DNA from: Croceicoccus ponticola
GTDB lineage: Bacteria > Pseudomonadota > Alphaproteobacteria > Sphingomonadales > Sphingomonadaceae
Length of the DNA stretch: 64,000 bases
Direction: 5' to 3'
Assembly (NCBI RefSeq): GCF_004004515.1
Contig: NZ_RXOL01000001.1
Coordinates: 682,001 to 746,000, forward strand
Shown: positions 18,258 to 27,913 of the stretch, one piece after another
How positions within the stretch are numbered: the first letter of the stretch is position 1
Layout of the letters: each line of letters opens with the position of its first letter
Translations under genes and position numbers: made by a program
Notes under the pieces: generated by a model
The model's input: only the letters and a program-made list of their open reading frames with translations
Told to the model about the DNA's origin: nothing
Database searches by the model: none

Positions 18258-19073
18258 ATGAAAATGAATAACCCCGATCTCGAAAGCTCCGTCGCGGCGG
18301 GATTTACCGACGCCGGACCTGCGAAGATCAGCGCCAACAAGGTGTCGGTCTACTACGGTGAAAAGAAGGCGATCGACGAAGTGTCGATCGACATCCACAC
18401 CCGTTACGTGACGGCCTTCATCGGCCCGTCGGGCTGCGGGAAATCGACGTTTCTGCGTACGCTGAACCGCATGAACGACACGATTCCGTCGGCCCGTGTC
18501 GATGGCGAAATCCTGTTGGACGGACAGGACATCTACCGTTCGAAGATGGACGTCGTGCAACTGCGCGCGCGCGTGGGAATGGTGTTCCAGAAACCCAATC
18601 CCTTCCCCAAATCGATCTATGACAACATCGCCTATGGCCCCAAGATCCACGGCATCGCCCAGTCGAAGAGCGAGCTTGATGAAATCGTCGAGCAGTCGCT
18701 GCGCCGCGCTGGCCTATGGGAAGAGGTAAAGGATCGCCTTACGGATTCGGGCACCGCGCTTTCCGGCGGCCAGCAGCAACGGCTGTGCATCGCGCGCGCC
18801 ATCGCGGTCGACCCCGAAGTTATCCTGATGGACGAACCGTGTTCGGCGCTCGATCCTATCGCCACAGCGCGAATCGAGGAGCTCATCGACGAATTGCGCG
18901 GCCGCTATGCCATCGTCATCGTCACCCATTCGATGCAGCAGGCGGCCCGCGTGTCGCAACGGACGGCGTTTTTCCACTTGGGAAATCTCGTGGAATACGG
19001 TCGTACCAGTGACATATTCACCAATCCGCGCAAAGAACGGACGAAGGACTATATTACTGGCCGGTACGGCTAA
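18258..19073 (+). CDS. pstB: Phosphate ABC transporter ATP-binding protein
   Basis: The ATPase that powers PstCA. The 271-residue protein has all ABC motifs: Walker [10 protein letters not shown] (about residues 57-65), the Q-loop in [15 protein letters not shown], signature [16 protein letters not shown], Walker [14 protein letters not shown], and the switch His in [13 protein letters not shown]. PstB proteins typically carry the RTLNRMND and NPFPKSI stretches, both present. The start is ATG 18258, 3 bases after pstA; the stop is followed by AAGGAAGG for phoU. Confidence 0.96.
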   Translation: MKMNNPDLESSVAAGFTDAGPAKISANKVSVYYGEKKAIDEVSIDIHTRYVTAFIGPSGCGKSTFLRTLNRMNDTIPSARVDGEILLDGQDIYRSKMDVVQLRARVGMVFQKPNPFPKSIYDNIAYGPKIHGIAQSKSELDEIVEQSLRRAGLWEEVKDRLTDSGTALSGGQQQRLCIARAIAVDPEVILMDEPCSALDPIATARIEELIDELRGRYAIVIVTHSMQQAARVSQRTAFFHLGNLVEYGRTSDIFTNPRKERTKDYITGRYG

Positions 19074-19092
19074 GGAAGGCGCCACAACGCAC

Positions 19093-19767
19093 ATGGAACA
19101 TACCGTCAAGGCCTTCGAAGAGGACATCACCCGTCTGCGCGGCCTGATCGCGGAAATGGGCGGCCTGGCCGAACTTTCGGTTCAGGAGGCGCTCGACGCT
19201 CTCGTCAACGGCGACGAGGATCTCGCCCAGAAGGTTATCGTTCGCGACAAGGAAATCGACGCGTTGGAAATGGAGGTGGACCGGCTCGCCGTCCGCATCA
19301 TCGCCCTTCGCGCGCCGATGGCGGACGACTTGCGCGAAGTGATCGCCGCGCTGAAAATCGCCGGCGTCGTCGAACGCATCGGCGACTATGCCAAGAACAT
19401 CGCCAAGCGCACCGGCAAGATCGAAGGCCGCCGCAAATTCGAGCCGCTGGCCCTCATCCCCGCCATGGGCGAGGTTGCGGCCGAAATGGTTCACGACGTG
19501 CTGACCGCCTATGCCGCGCGCGATCCGCAGCTTGCACGCGAAGTCATCGCCCGCGACGCGACGGTCGATGCGTTCTACGACAGCATATTCCGCAATCTCG
19601 TTACCCACATGGTCGAGAATCCGGCCACGATCGGATCGGCGGCGCAACTGCTGTTCGTCGCCCGTAATGTCGAACGCGTTGGCGACCATGCGACCAACGT
19701 TGCCGAAATGGTTCATTTTGCCGCGACCGGCACTTATCCGCCGGACCGTGAAGAGCAAAACCCGTAA
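19093..19767 (+). CDS. phoU: Phosphate signalling protein PhoU
   Basis: PhoU links Pst transporter activity to PhoR, keeping PhoB inactive when phosphate is ample. The 224-residue all-helical protein consists of two three-helix repeats (about residues 1-110 and 115-220). Each carries acidic metal-binding patterns such as RDKEIDALEMEVDRLAVRIIALRAP-type residues and the matching RDATVDAFYDSIFRNL in the second half. ERIGDYAKNIAKR and ERVGDHATNVAEM are the diagnostic paired motifs. The start at 19093 follows AAGGAAGG. Confidence 0.95.
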   Translation: MEHTVKAFEEDITRLRGLIAEMGGLAELSVQEALDALVNGDEDLAQKVIVRDKEIDALEMEVDRLAVRIIALRAPMADDLREVIAALKIAGVVERIGDYAKNIAKRTGKIEGRRKFEPLALIPAMGEVAAEMVHDVLTAYAARDPQLAREVIARDATVDAFYDSIFRNLVTHMVENPATIGSAAQLLFVARNVERVGDHATNVAEMVHFAATGTYPPDREEQNP

Positions 19768-19802
19768 CAGCCCGCCCTGGCCATCCCAGACAGGTCGCGG
19801 AC

Positions 19803-19820
19803 TTGTCATAGGGCGGTAAC
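19803..19820 (+). promoter_or_regulatory. Weak Pho-box-like repeat upstream of phoB
   Basis: TTGTCAT (19803-19809) and CGGTAAC (19814-19820) lie at the 11-base period of a Pho box and match the half-site at 6 and 4 of 7 positions. It would allow PhoB to reinforce its own gene, 54 bases downstream. Evidence is weaker than for the porin and pstS sites. Confidence 0.35.
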
Positions 19821-19873
19821 AATTAGGGTGTGAAGGCAGGCGTAAGGTCGTCAACGTTTCGAAAGGCCAGCCT

Positions 19874-20563
19874 TTGCCAGCTCCCCGTCTGCTCCTCGTC
19901 GAAGATGACACATCTCTGGCCGAACTGCTCCAGTATCGGTTCGAGGCTGAAGGATACGACGTCGTGGCAACGCCCGATGGCGATGAGGCGCTGTTGCTGG
20001 CAACCGAACAGGCGCCTGACCTCGTGATCCTCGACTGGATGGTCGAAGGGACCAGCGGCATAGAAATCTGCCGCCGCCTGCGCCGTGACAAGGAGACGGC
20101 CCACGTCCCCATCGTCATGCTGACCGCGCGCGGGAACGAGGATGACCGTATCCGCGGGCTCGAGACCGGCGCCGACGATTACGTGACCAAGCCGTTCTCT
20201 CCGCGCGAACTGATCGCCCGTGTGGGCGCGGTCCTGCGCCGTGTTCGCCCTGCGCTGGCAGGGGAAATGCTGGAAGTGGGCGACATCAAGCTCGACGCCA
20301 CCAGCCACCGCGTCACCCGCAGGGGCCAATCGCTACAGCTTGGCCCGACCGAATTCCGCCTGCTCAAATTCTTTATGGAACATCCGGGCCGTGTCTTCAG
20401 CCGCGGTCAGTTGCTCGATGCTGTATGGGGCAATGGCAGCGACATCGAACTGCGCACCGTCGACGTGCATATCCGTCGCTTACGCAAGGCTTTGACGGTC
20501 GAGAGCAACAAGGACCCGGTGCGCACAGTCCGTTCTGCCGGCTATGCGTTCGAAGCGGTCTGA
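19874..20563 (+). CDS. phoB: Phosphate-regulon response regulator PhoB
   Basis: An OmpR-family activator that binds Pho boxes when phosphorylated by PhoR. The receiver domain has acidic D11-D12, the phospho-acceptor D54 in VILDWMVEG, and the TKP Lys in DDYVTKPFSPREL. The winged-helix domain (about residues 130-225) contains LGPTEFRLLKFFMEHPGRVFSRGQLL and ELRTVDVHIRRLRKAL. Translation appears to start at TTG 19874, which suits the first strand MPAPRLLLVEDD. The gene closes the pst-pho run and converges with the MFS gene 20 bases away. Confidence 0.92.
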   Translation: MPAPRLLLVEDDTSLAELLQYRFEAEGYDVVATPDGDEALLLATEQAPDLVILDWMVEGTSGIEICRRLRRDKETAHVPIVMLTARGNEDDRIRGLETGADDYVTKPFSPRELIARVGAVLRRVRPALAGEMLEVGDIKLDATSHRVTRRGQSLQLGPTEFRLLKFFMEHPGRVFSRGQLLDAVWGNGSDIELRTVDVHIRRLRKALTVESNKDPVRTVRSAGYAFEAV

Positions 20564-20583
20564 ATTTCCGGATTTCGACCGGC

Positions 20584-21939
20584 TCAGTTCTCCACGGGCG
20601 CGGCGCCTGCACCATACGCCACCTCGTGTTCGACCGCTTCTTCGTCTGCCTTCGACAGTTCAGGCAGCCTGACGAACCAGATCGCCGCCGCGCCCAATGC
20701 GAACAGCGCGGCGATCACGAAGAACATGTTTTCGGGCGTATCCCCCCCGGTCGTCTTAGCCGCTATCCACGCGCCGATCGGGCGGCCGAAATTGGCCAGC
20801 GCCATGTAGATTGTGAACTGCGTCGCCGCCACGGCGGGTGAGCACAGCTGCATCGCGATCGGGATCAGCGCAATCGCGAGCAGGATGCCGAGGAAATCGT
20901 TGATCCAGATGACGGTCGTCATGAACGAAGAACGCGCCCATTCTTCCGAAGAAACGCCGATCACGACCATCAACAGGGCGAACAGCGGTAACAAGAAGCC
21001 GACCGACCGTTTCGTTCCGATCTTGCCGATGATCCAACCGCCCAGCGCCAGACCGAAGATCGCCGAAGCCAGCTGTGACGCGGAATTGACGTTGGTATAA
21101 TCTGAAGTCGACCAGCCAGTGATCGTCGTCGTCATGATCGGATAATACACCTCGTTCGCGCCACCCGGCATCGCGCGGATGAGGAAGAAGGGGATCATCA
21201 TCAGGCTGGAAAGCCCGAGGATCGCCTTGAAGCTGTGCTTGAGCAATGGCCACCATGCCTCGACCTGAATATCGAGGTTCCGCGGCGATGATTGACCCAC
21301 GTTCCACGGCAGTCGCTTCTCCCCCGGTCGTTCGCGGACGACCACGACATAGGCAATGACGATGCCCAGTACGATCGCGCTGACGAGATAGGCCGAGCTG
21401 ACCCCATAGACCTGAATCAACCAGCCGTTCGCCGCGGTGGAACCGGCCATGCCTAACGCCTGCGCGCCGAACATGATGCCGCCCGCCCGCGCCTGCTCTT
21501 CGTCTGTCATGATATCGACGACCAGCCCGTCGATAGCGACGTCCTGAAACGTCGTCGCAGCGGAAATCACGAAGGCCAGCGTGGAAAGCAGGAGCACGTC
21601 CCGGCCTTCGGGCGCTAGCAGTGCGCCGGTCAGCATCCCGACTATCATGATCGACTGCGCCCCGATGATCCATATCCGGCGGCGGCCCATGGGAAGGTAG
21701 GTATATCGGTCCATGATGAAGCCGTTGATCAGCTTCAGCGTCCACGGCAGCGATGTCATGCCGACCACGGTCGCGATTTCGCCGGGCGTCGCACCCGATC
21801 CCGCCATATAGGCCGGTATGGCAAGGTAGAAGAGACCTAGCGGAATGCCCTGGCAGAAATAGAACAGGAATACGGTCAATTGCCGCAGGATGGTGCTTTC
21901 GACGAGAATAGCCCTGTGCGTTCCTGCGGTGGTTGCCAT
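20584..21939 (-). CDS. MFS transporter, AmpG/SLC33-like
   Basis: A 451-residue membrane protein with about 12 hydrophobic segments. The segment FYFCQGIPLGLFYLAIPAYM, the loop DRYTYLPMGRRRIWI (an MFS motif-A-like position), and TTFQDVAIDGLVVDIMTDEEQARAGG resemble the AmpG/acetyl-CoA transporter branch. Cargo cannot be read from sequence; muropeptides are one possibility but nothing nearby proves it. ATG 21939 has AAGGA nine bases upstream; a longer frame from 22002 has no such site. Confidence 0.72.
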   Translation of the reverse strand: MATTAGTHRAILVESTILRQLTVFLFYFCQGIPLGLFYLAIPAYMAGSGATPGEIATVVGMTSLPWTLKLINGFIMDRYTYLPMGRRRIWIIGAQSIMIVGMLTGALLAPEGRDVLLLSTLAFVISAATTFQDVAIDGLVVDIMTDEEQARAGGIMFGAQALGMAGSTAANGWLIQVYGVSSAYLVSAIVLGIVIAYVVVVRERPGEKRLPWNVGQSSPRNLDIQVEAWWPLLKHSFKAILGLSSLMMIPFFLIRAMPGGANEVYYPIMTTTITGWSTSDYTNVNSASQLASAIFGLALGGWIIGKIGTKRSVGFLLPLFALLMVVIGVSSEEWARSSFMTTVIWINDFLGILLAIALIPIAMQLCSPAVAATQFTIYMALANFGRPIGAWIAAKTTGGDTPENMFFVIAALFALGAAAIWFVRLPELSKADEEAVEHEVAYGAGAAPVEN

Positions 21940-22014
21940 ATGCCGATGGTCCTTATTGTCCCGTAAGCCGGCGGTGGTACGACAAGGCGCATGGGGTGCC
22001 AAGCGGCTTGTCGC

Positions 22015-22788
22015 TCAGCGGCAGTATCCTCCCAGCCCGCGCGCAGCCTGGTCGAGATGCAGGTGATCGGCGTGAAGCGCGTTGTAATCAGGCGACAGCG
22101 TCGTGCCGAATACGTCGCAGGCCCCATCGCGCACTTCGCGCAGAAACGCGGCTCGGTCATCGTCATCCGTTCCTGCGCCGCGCCCATCGTTTTCGCTTCG
22201 CCAGTCGGACAGGACGCGAACGCGCCGCCCGTCCGCCAGCACGAAGCCCGCGATGTCGATGGCGTTGCCGGTGGCATGTTCGCTCCACCGCCCGGTCGCC
22301 GCGCCGTTTACCCGGCGACAGTTGGCCGTGCCCAACTGTTCGATCCGCACGACGCGGCTGCTCAAGTGCCGCTCTGCCGCAGGCTGGACACTGTTATGGA
22401 GCCAGCGAGCAAGCCCTGCGTGCACTGCGCAGGTCGCATCGGCGCGGGCCGGGGCAAAGGTCAGTCCCGCCGCATCGTCGCGCAGGGGCAGGATGCGATC
22501 GGCCCTCAGGCACGCGCCCTCGCCCGCAGGATCGAGTGTTTCGAACCCGATACCCGACCGGTCGAGCACCGTGCGGCAATCGGGGCCGCCGGTGCGCAGA
22601 TGCGCCAGCTTGGTCGCCGTGGCCCACCCTGCGGGTTGTTCGATGGTCAGCGGCGCGCGTGGATCGTGTTCGGGATGGCGGGCCAGCCAGTCGAGCCCGT
22701 AAAGCACGACTCCGCCAATGACGAAGAGCGCGACGATCAGAATGTCGGCGCGAAAAGGGCGGGTCGGCAGTCGGGCGAAACGGGGCAT
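22015..22788 (-). CDS. Extensin-like C-terminal domain protein, membrane anchored
   Basis: A 257-residue protein with one N-terminal membrane helix (about residues 17-35) and an extensin-like C-terminal domain. Diagnostic residues are SEHATGNAIDIAGFVLADG, VLSDWRSEN, and AAFLREVRDGACDVFGTTLSPDYNALHADHLHLD, with the His/Asp pattern of a Zn peptidase-like fold. Such proteins probably act on the cell wall. It starts at ATG 22788, 2 bases after the dnaE2 stop (a TTG at 22794 would overlap it). It thus seems to be the last gene of the radical SAM-udgX-dnaE2 run. Confidence 0.82.
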   Translation of the reverse strand: MPRFARLPTRPFRADILIVALFVIGGVVLYGLDWLARHPEHDPRAPLTIEQPAGWATATKLAHLRTGGPDCRTVLDRSGIGFETLDPAGEGACLRADRILPLRDDAAGLTFAPARADATCAVHAGLARWLHNSVQPAAERHLSSRVVRIEQLGTANCRRVNGAATGRWSEHATGNAIDIAGFVLADGRRVRVLSDWRSENDGRGAGTDDDDRAAFLREVRDGACDVFGTTLSPDYNALHADHLHLDQAARGLGGYCR

Positions 22789-22790
22789 CG

Positions 22791-25700
22791 TCAATGAAAG
22801 TCGCGAGACTTCGGAAGTATCCGGCGCGTCTGTTTGGGAATGACCCGCACGTCGCGCGGATGCTTACCCTGAAAGCCGCATTCGCGATTGCCGGCGGGCG
22901 GCGGTTCCCACGGATCGATCGGGCCTAATGCGGCGGCAGGATCGGGTGTGCCGGGATCTGCGACAGCCCCGTCCGGCGCGGTGACGTACGGATCGTCCGC
23001 CCCTTCGCGCAAATCTTCACACAAATCGTTTCTGGGATTGAATTTATGCGGCAGCGGGCTGGCGACATGATCGGCGCGGGCCAGCGTCATCGGCAGCATG
23101 TCATCGGACAGCATGTCTAGCCGGTGGGTCGCATCCTCCATGTGCGCGACGATGACGTGGATGACCTCGTCGTCGTATTCCACCCGGCCGCGCACTTCCA
23201 TCAACCGCGCGCCCATGACGACCTTGCGGTACTTCTCCTTCAGGTTCGGCCAGACGACGAGATTGATGACCCCCGTCTCGTCCTCCAGAGTGATGAAGCA
23301 CACGCCCTTGGCGCTGCCCGGTCGCTGACGTATCAGCACCACGCCCGATACGTGGACCATCGACCGGAACTTGCGCCCGCGCAGGTCCGCCGCCTTTACG
23401 AAGCCACGCTCGGCCAGATGCGGGCGCAGGAAGGCCATCGGATGCGCCTTTAGCGAAAGTCGCGTCGTCTGGTAATCGGCGACGACTTCTTCGGACATCG
23501 GCATCACCGGTAGCCGCGCCTCGCGCCGTTCGGCCCCCTCATCTCTTGCCTTGGCATGGTCGAACAGCGGCAGCGACGGCGCGGCGACAAGGCTGCGCGC
23601 ATCCCACAGCGCCTGCCGCCGCGACAGGCGCAGAGAGCCGAACGCATCGGCGCTGGCAAGCCGTTCGACATGCGCGGCGGGAATGCGGCTGCGTTCGCGC
23701 ACCTGCGTCACATCAGCAAAGGTCCCGCTCTCATCGCGCGCGTCTATCAGCATGGCGGCGACGTGTTCGGGCAACCCGTCGATCATGCGCAGGCCAAGCC
23801 GCAGCGCCACGCGATCGCCCGCAATCGGTTCGAGCGTACAGTCCCACTGCGAATGGTTCACGTCGGCGGCGCGCACTTCGACGCCGTGTTCCACAGCGTC
23901 GCGCACGATCTGCGCCGGGGCATAGAACCCCATCGGCTGCGAATTGAGCAGCGCACAGGCAAAAGCTGCGGGGTAATGGCATTTCAGCCAGCTCGACACA
24001 TAGACGAGATGCGCAAAACTGGCCGCGTGGCTTTCGGGAAAGCCGTATTCGCCGAAACCGCGAATCTGGTTGAAACACCGCTGCGCAAAGTCGCGGTCGT
24101 AACCGCGGTTGACCATGCGTTCGACCATCATGTCCTGCAATTCGTCGACCATGCCGCGCGAACGGAACGTCGCCATCGCCTTGCGCAGCCGGTTCGCCTC
24201 CAACGAAGAGAATTTTGCCGCATCGAGCGCGATCTTCATCGCCTGCTCCTGAAAGATCGGCACGCCCAGCGTCCGGCCAAGGATGCTGGACAACTCGTCC
24301 GGCGGGCCATGATCGGGGCCGGGGGCAGGAATCTGGACTCGCTCCTCGCCGCGCCTGCGTTTCAGGTAGGGGTGCACCATGTCGCCCTGAATCGGACCGG
24401 GCCGCACGATGGCGACCTGAATGACGAGATCGTAGAATTCGCGCGGGCGAAGGCGGGGCAGCATGTTCATCTGCGCTCGGCTTTCGACCTGAAATACGCC
24501 CAGCGAGTCCCCGCGACGAAGCATGGCGTAAGTCTCCGGGTCCTCGCGCGGGACGGTGGCCAGCGTCATTCGGTTGGCATGGTGATCGGCGACCAAGTCA
24601 AGGCATTTGCGAATGCAGGTCAGCATGCCCAATGCCAGCACATCGACCTTCAGGATGCCCAGCGCCTCGATATCGTCCTTGTCCCATTCGATGAAACTGC
24701 GTTCGGGCATGGCGCCGTTGCCGATCGGCACGGTTTCGGTCAACGCGCTTTCGGTAAGGATGAAACCGCCTACGTGTTGTGACAGATGTCTTGGTATTCC
24801 AATCATTTGCTGAGTGATGGCAAGAACGCGTCTTAGATGCGGATCGGTCACGTCCATGCCCGTCTCGGCCGCGTGCCTCTCTCCTATCTCGCGCCCCCAC
24901 CCGCCCCACACGGTGCCCGCCAGCGCGGCGGTCGCATCTTCGGATAGGCCCATCGCCTTGCCCACTTCGCGGATCGCCATGCGCGGGCGATAATGGATGA
25001 CCGTGGCGCACAGCCCCGCGCGGTGGCGACCGTATTTCTCGTAGATGTGCTGGATCACCTCCTCGCGCCGCTCATGCTCGAAATCGACGTCGATGTCGGG
25101 AGGCTCCTTGCGTTCTTCCGATATGAAGCGGTCGAACAGCAAGGCGTGGTTGGCCGGATCGACAGCCGTAATCTCGAGGCAATAACAGACTGCCGAATTG
25201 GCAGCGCTACCCCGCCCCTGACACAGGATCGGCGGGTCCACCCCGCGCGCGAAATCGACGATCTCCTTGATGGTGAGGAAATAGCGGGCCAGGTCCAGCT
25301 TTGCGATCAGCGCCAGTTCGCGCTCAAGCGTTGTGCGAACGGAGTCCGGCAACCCATTGGGATAACGCACTTTCGCACCCTCCCACGTCAGTGCTATCAG
25401 CTGCTGCTGCGGGGTTCGGCCTTCGGGATATATCTCTTCTGGATATTCGTAGCGCAATTCCTCCAGATTGAAGCGGCTGGCATCGGCCACCTCTCGCGCT
25501 GCGCGGATCGCATGGGGCCAACGCGCGAAAAGGCGGAGCATTTCCGCCGGCGGCTTCAGGTGGCGCTCGGCATTGGCGTGAAGCAGATGCCCGGCCTTTG
25601 CCACCGTGGTCTTGTGGCGGATCGCGGTCATCACATCCTGAAGCGGGCGGCGATCGGGCGCATGGTAATGCACGTCGTTCGTCGCCATCAGCGCCAGCCC

Positions 25701-26387
25701 ATGCGTGCGGGCCAGCGCATCGAGCCGGTCGATCCGCGCCACGTCGTCGCCGGTATAAAGATAGCTCGCCGCAAGATGCCGCATCGTCGGGAGATCGCGC
25801 GCCAGATGAGGCAGCAGGTCGGGGAACGACAGGCGCGCCATCATCCGCTCCGCCTCGCCACCGTCCAGCGGAATGACGTTGCCGGGAACGGATATCTTGA
25901 ACCGAGCCGCCAGATCGCGCGGCGGGATCAGGATCAGGTGCACGCCTTGCGCATGCGCGGCCAGCATGGCGAGGTCGATGTCGCACACACCCTTGTCCTG
26001 CCATCCGCCATCCAGCGTCTGCATCCGCCCTTGCGAAATCAGGCGGCACAGGCGGCCATAGGCGCCGCGGTCGGTGGGATAGGCAAGGAAGCTCAGCCCC
26101 TCCACCGTTTCGATCCGCGTGCCGATAACCGGGCGCAGCTTCAGCGTCTGAGCCTCGGTATGCATGCGCACCACGCCTGCAAAGCTGTTCGCGTCGGCAA
26201 TCCCGATGGCATCATAGCCCAGCGCGCGGGCGGTCATCACGAGATCCACCGCGTCCGACGCACCGCGCAGGAACGAAAAGCACGACACGAGGCCAAGCTC
26301 TACGAAAGGCGCCCGCGTCGGGGCGTCGATCAGGTCCGGATCAAGCTCGATCCGGCGCTTTTCAGGCGTGAGCGGTCCTTCTGGCAC
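22791..26387 (-). CDS. dnaE2: Error-prone DNA polymerase DnaE2 (ImuC)
   Basis: DnaE2 is the catalytic polymerase of the ImuA-ImuB-DnaE2 mutasome for damage-tolerant, mutagenic synthesis. The 1198-residue protein has an N-terminal PHP domain (FVELGLVSCFSFLRGASDAVDLV, from about residue 28), the polymerase aspartates in EPPDIDVDFEHERREEV, fingers and thumb regions (GFGEYGFPESHAASFAHLVY), and a C-terminal OB region. It starts at GTG 26387; upstream frame is closed. It lies 20 bases after udgX on the same strand, so the operon's LexA box at 29157 probably controls it. Confidence 0.95.
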   Translation of the reverse strand: MPEGPLTPEKRRIELDPDLIDAPTRAPFVELGLVSCFSFLRGASDAVDLVMTARALGYDAIGIADANSFAGVVRMHTEAQTLKLRPVIGTRIETVEGLSFLAYPTDRGAYGRLCRLISQGRMQTLDGGWQDKGVCDIDLAMLAAHAQGVHLILIPPRDLAARFKISVPGNVIPLDGGEAERMMARLSFPDLLPHLARDLPTMRHLAASYLYTGDDVARIDRLDALARTHGLALMATNDVHYHAPDRRPLQDVMTAIRHKTTVAKAGHLLHANAERHLKPPAEMLRLFARWPHAIRAAREVADASRFNLEELRYEYPEEIYPEGRTPQQQLIALTWEGAKVRYPNGLPDSVRTTLERELALIAKLDLARYFLTIKEIVDFARGVDPPILCQGRGSAANSAVCYCLEITAVDPANHALLFDRFISEERKEPPDIDVDFEHERREEVIQHIYEKYGRHRAGLCATVIHYRPRMAIREVGKAMGLSEDATAALAGTVWGGWGREIGERHAAETGMDVTDPHLRRVLAITQQMIGIPRHLSQHVGGFILTESALTETVPIGNGAMPERSFIEWDKDDIEALGILKVDVLALGMLTCIRKCLDLVADHHANRMTLATVPREDPETYAMLRRGDSLGVFQVESRAQMNMLPRLRPREFYDLVIQVAIVRPGPIQGDMVHPYLKRRRGEERVQIPAPGPDHGPPDELSSILGRTLGVPIFQEQAMKIALDAAKFSSLEANRLRKAMATFRSRGMVDELQDMMVERMVNRGYDRDFAQRCFNQIRGFGEYGFPESHAASFAHLVYVSSWLKCHYPAAFACALLNSQPMGFYAPAQIVRDAVEHGVEVRAADVNHSQWDCTLEPIAGDRVALRLGLRMIDGLPEHVAAMLIDARDESGTFADVTQVRERSRIPAAHVERLASADAFGSLRLSRRQALWDARSLVAAPSLPLFDHAKARDEGAERREARLPVMPMSEEVVADYQTTRLSLKAHPMAFLRPHLAERGFVKAADLRGRKFRSMVHVSGVVLIRQRPGSAKGVCFITLEDETGVINLVVWPNLKEKYRKVVMGARLMEVRGRVEYDDEVIHVIVAHMEDATHRLDMLSDDMLPMTLARADHVASPLPHKFNPRNDLCEDLREGADDPYVTAPDGAVADPGTPDPAAALGPIDPWEPPPAGNRECGFQGKHPRDVRVIPKQTRRILPKSRDFH

Positions 26388-26407
26388 ACATCACCGTTCG
26401 GGCCGCA

Positions 26408-27913
26408 TCACGCCAGTTCCGCAAGCCGCGCGGCCACGGCAGCAAGGTCGATACGGAACAGGCGCTCCTGCTCCTCTCGCCCGGCGCCGTCCAATCGCAA
26501 CAGGTATGACGGGTGCGCCGTGACCCACAGCTCGCTGCCCCCCACCCCGTCGATGCCATCCAAAGGAATCGGGCTCCCTCGCGCCTTGGTGATCGACACC
26601 GTCTTGCCCAGCATGCCGCGCGCCGCGCTGGCGCCCATGGCCAGCACCAGCCTTGGCTGCACGATCATCCGTTCGCTTTCCACCCACCAGCGGCAGACGT
26701 CGATCTCCTTGGCACTAGGGTTCTGGTGCAGCCGGCGCTTGCTGCCCCGAACGACCTTGGGCACGTATTTGAAATGCTTCACCGCATTGGTGACATAGGC
26801 GGCGCTGCGGTCGATCCCCGCCTCTGCCAAATGCACGTCCAGCAATTGCCCCGCCGGGCCGACGAAGGGGCGGCCCTGCTGATCCTCGTGATCGCCGGGC
26901 TGTTCGCCCACGATCATCAGGCCGGAAAAACCCTCGGCAACACTCTGCGGCCCCTCGCCCATGACGGCGGTATTGTGCAATTCCCCGATCGGGCAACGTG
27001 CGCAGGCGTGGATCGCCCGTTCGATCGCGCCCAGCGTGGCGGGCCGTTCGCCCATGTCGAGCGCGCCCTTTTCCACCATCGCCGCTTCTCGCGCCTGCGC
27101 CCCGGCGATGAGCTCAGGGATGAGCTGCGCCTCGGGCATATTCTTCCAGTACTTGCGCGGCATTTCCTTGAGCATCGCGCCGATCTTCAGGCGGGCGGGA
27201 TTGAAGATGGAGGCGTAGTAGCTGCGCCACAGGTCCTCTGCCGGATCGCCACCGGGGGCGTCGGCGCGGGTCGCGGGCGGCCCTTCGTGCAGGGTTTTGC
27301 CATCCCAGTGCAGGCTGCCGCGCGGCGTCAGGATCGACCAGCGCATGTTGGCGAACCGCCGCGTGAAAAATCCGGCGTTATGGCGCAGGATGTGATGGAA
27401 CGGTTCGAACCACGCGACGTAGTGCTCGCTCCTATCCTCGCCCGGCCGGCCCTCTTCCTCGACCACGCGGAACCGGACAAAGGCGCGCATCTTGTGAATA
27501 TCGCGCCGCACTTCGCGCGCCATGTCGGCCATCGCGCGGACATCGGGATCGGCCATGTCCTCGATCAGCTTCGGCTTTGCCTGCAACCGCCAGAGCACCC
27601 GGTAAAGCAGGGAAAACCTTTTATAATCAGAATTCAACAGGGCGGTTCTGGCAATCTCTATGAAGCGGCGCGACACACGCGGCGGCGCGGCGTCGCGGTC
27701 GGGCGCCGGCAGGCGACGATCGCCGTGAGAAAACAGGTCACCCGCGCTGCCGCCCGGTTCGGTCCATGCCACGCGGTCGGGCGGGACATCCGCCATCAAC
27801 AGGCGGCGGGCATGGTCGCGCCACTCCTCGAAATCGTCGGAGGTCGCCATCGGCACGACGTAATACGTGCCGAGCCGAACATGCTGGAGCTCAAGTTCTT
27901 TGTGGCCGGTCAT
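26408..27913 (-). CDS. udgX: UdgX-family uracil-DNA-binding protein with N-terminal DUF4130 domain
   Basis: The first ~250 residues are a DUF4130 domain, and the rest is a family-4-like uracil-DNA glycosylase. Glycosylase motif A reads GEQPGDHEDQQGRPFVGPAGQLLD and motif B AHPSYLLR. The insert K-R-R-L-H at residues 392-396 is the hallmark of UdgX, whose His forms a covalent bond with the uracil-excised site in mycobacterial UdgX. ATG 27913 overlaps the radical SAM stop by 4 bases. Placement beside dnaE2 and under a LexA box suggests uracil or abasic-site handling during SOS. Function here is inferred, not shown. Confidence 0.9.
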   Translation of the reverse strand: MTGHKELELQHVRLGTYYVVPMATSDDFEEWRDHARRLLMADVPPDRVAWTEPGGSAGDLFSHGDRRLPAPDRDAAPPRVSRRFIEIARTALLNSDYKRFSLLYRVLWRLQAKPKLIEDMADPDVRAMADMAREVRRDIHKMRAFVRFRVVEEEGRPGEDRSEHYVAWFEPFHHILRHNAGFFTRRFANMRWSILTPRGSLHWDGKTLHEGPPATRADAPGGDPAEDLWRSYYASIFNPARLKIGAMLKEMPRKYWKNMPEAQLIPELIAGAQAREAAMVEKGALDMGERPATLGAIERAIHACARCPIGELHNTAVMGEGPQSVAEGFSGLMIVGEQPGDHEDQQGRPFVGPAGQLLDVHLAEAGIDRSAAYVTNAVKHFKYVPKVVRGSKRRLHQNPSAKEIDVCRWWVESERMIVQPRLVLAMGASAARGMLGKTVSITKARGSPIPLDGIDGVGGSELWVTAHPSYLLRLDGAGREEQERLFRIDLAAVAARLAELA

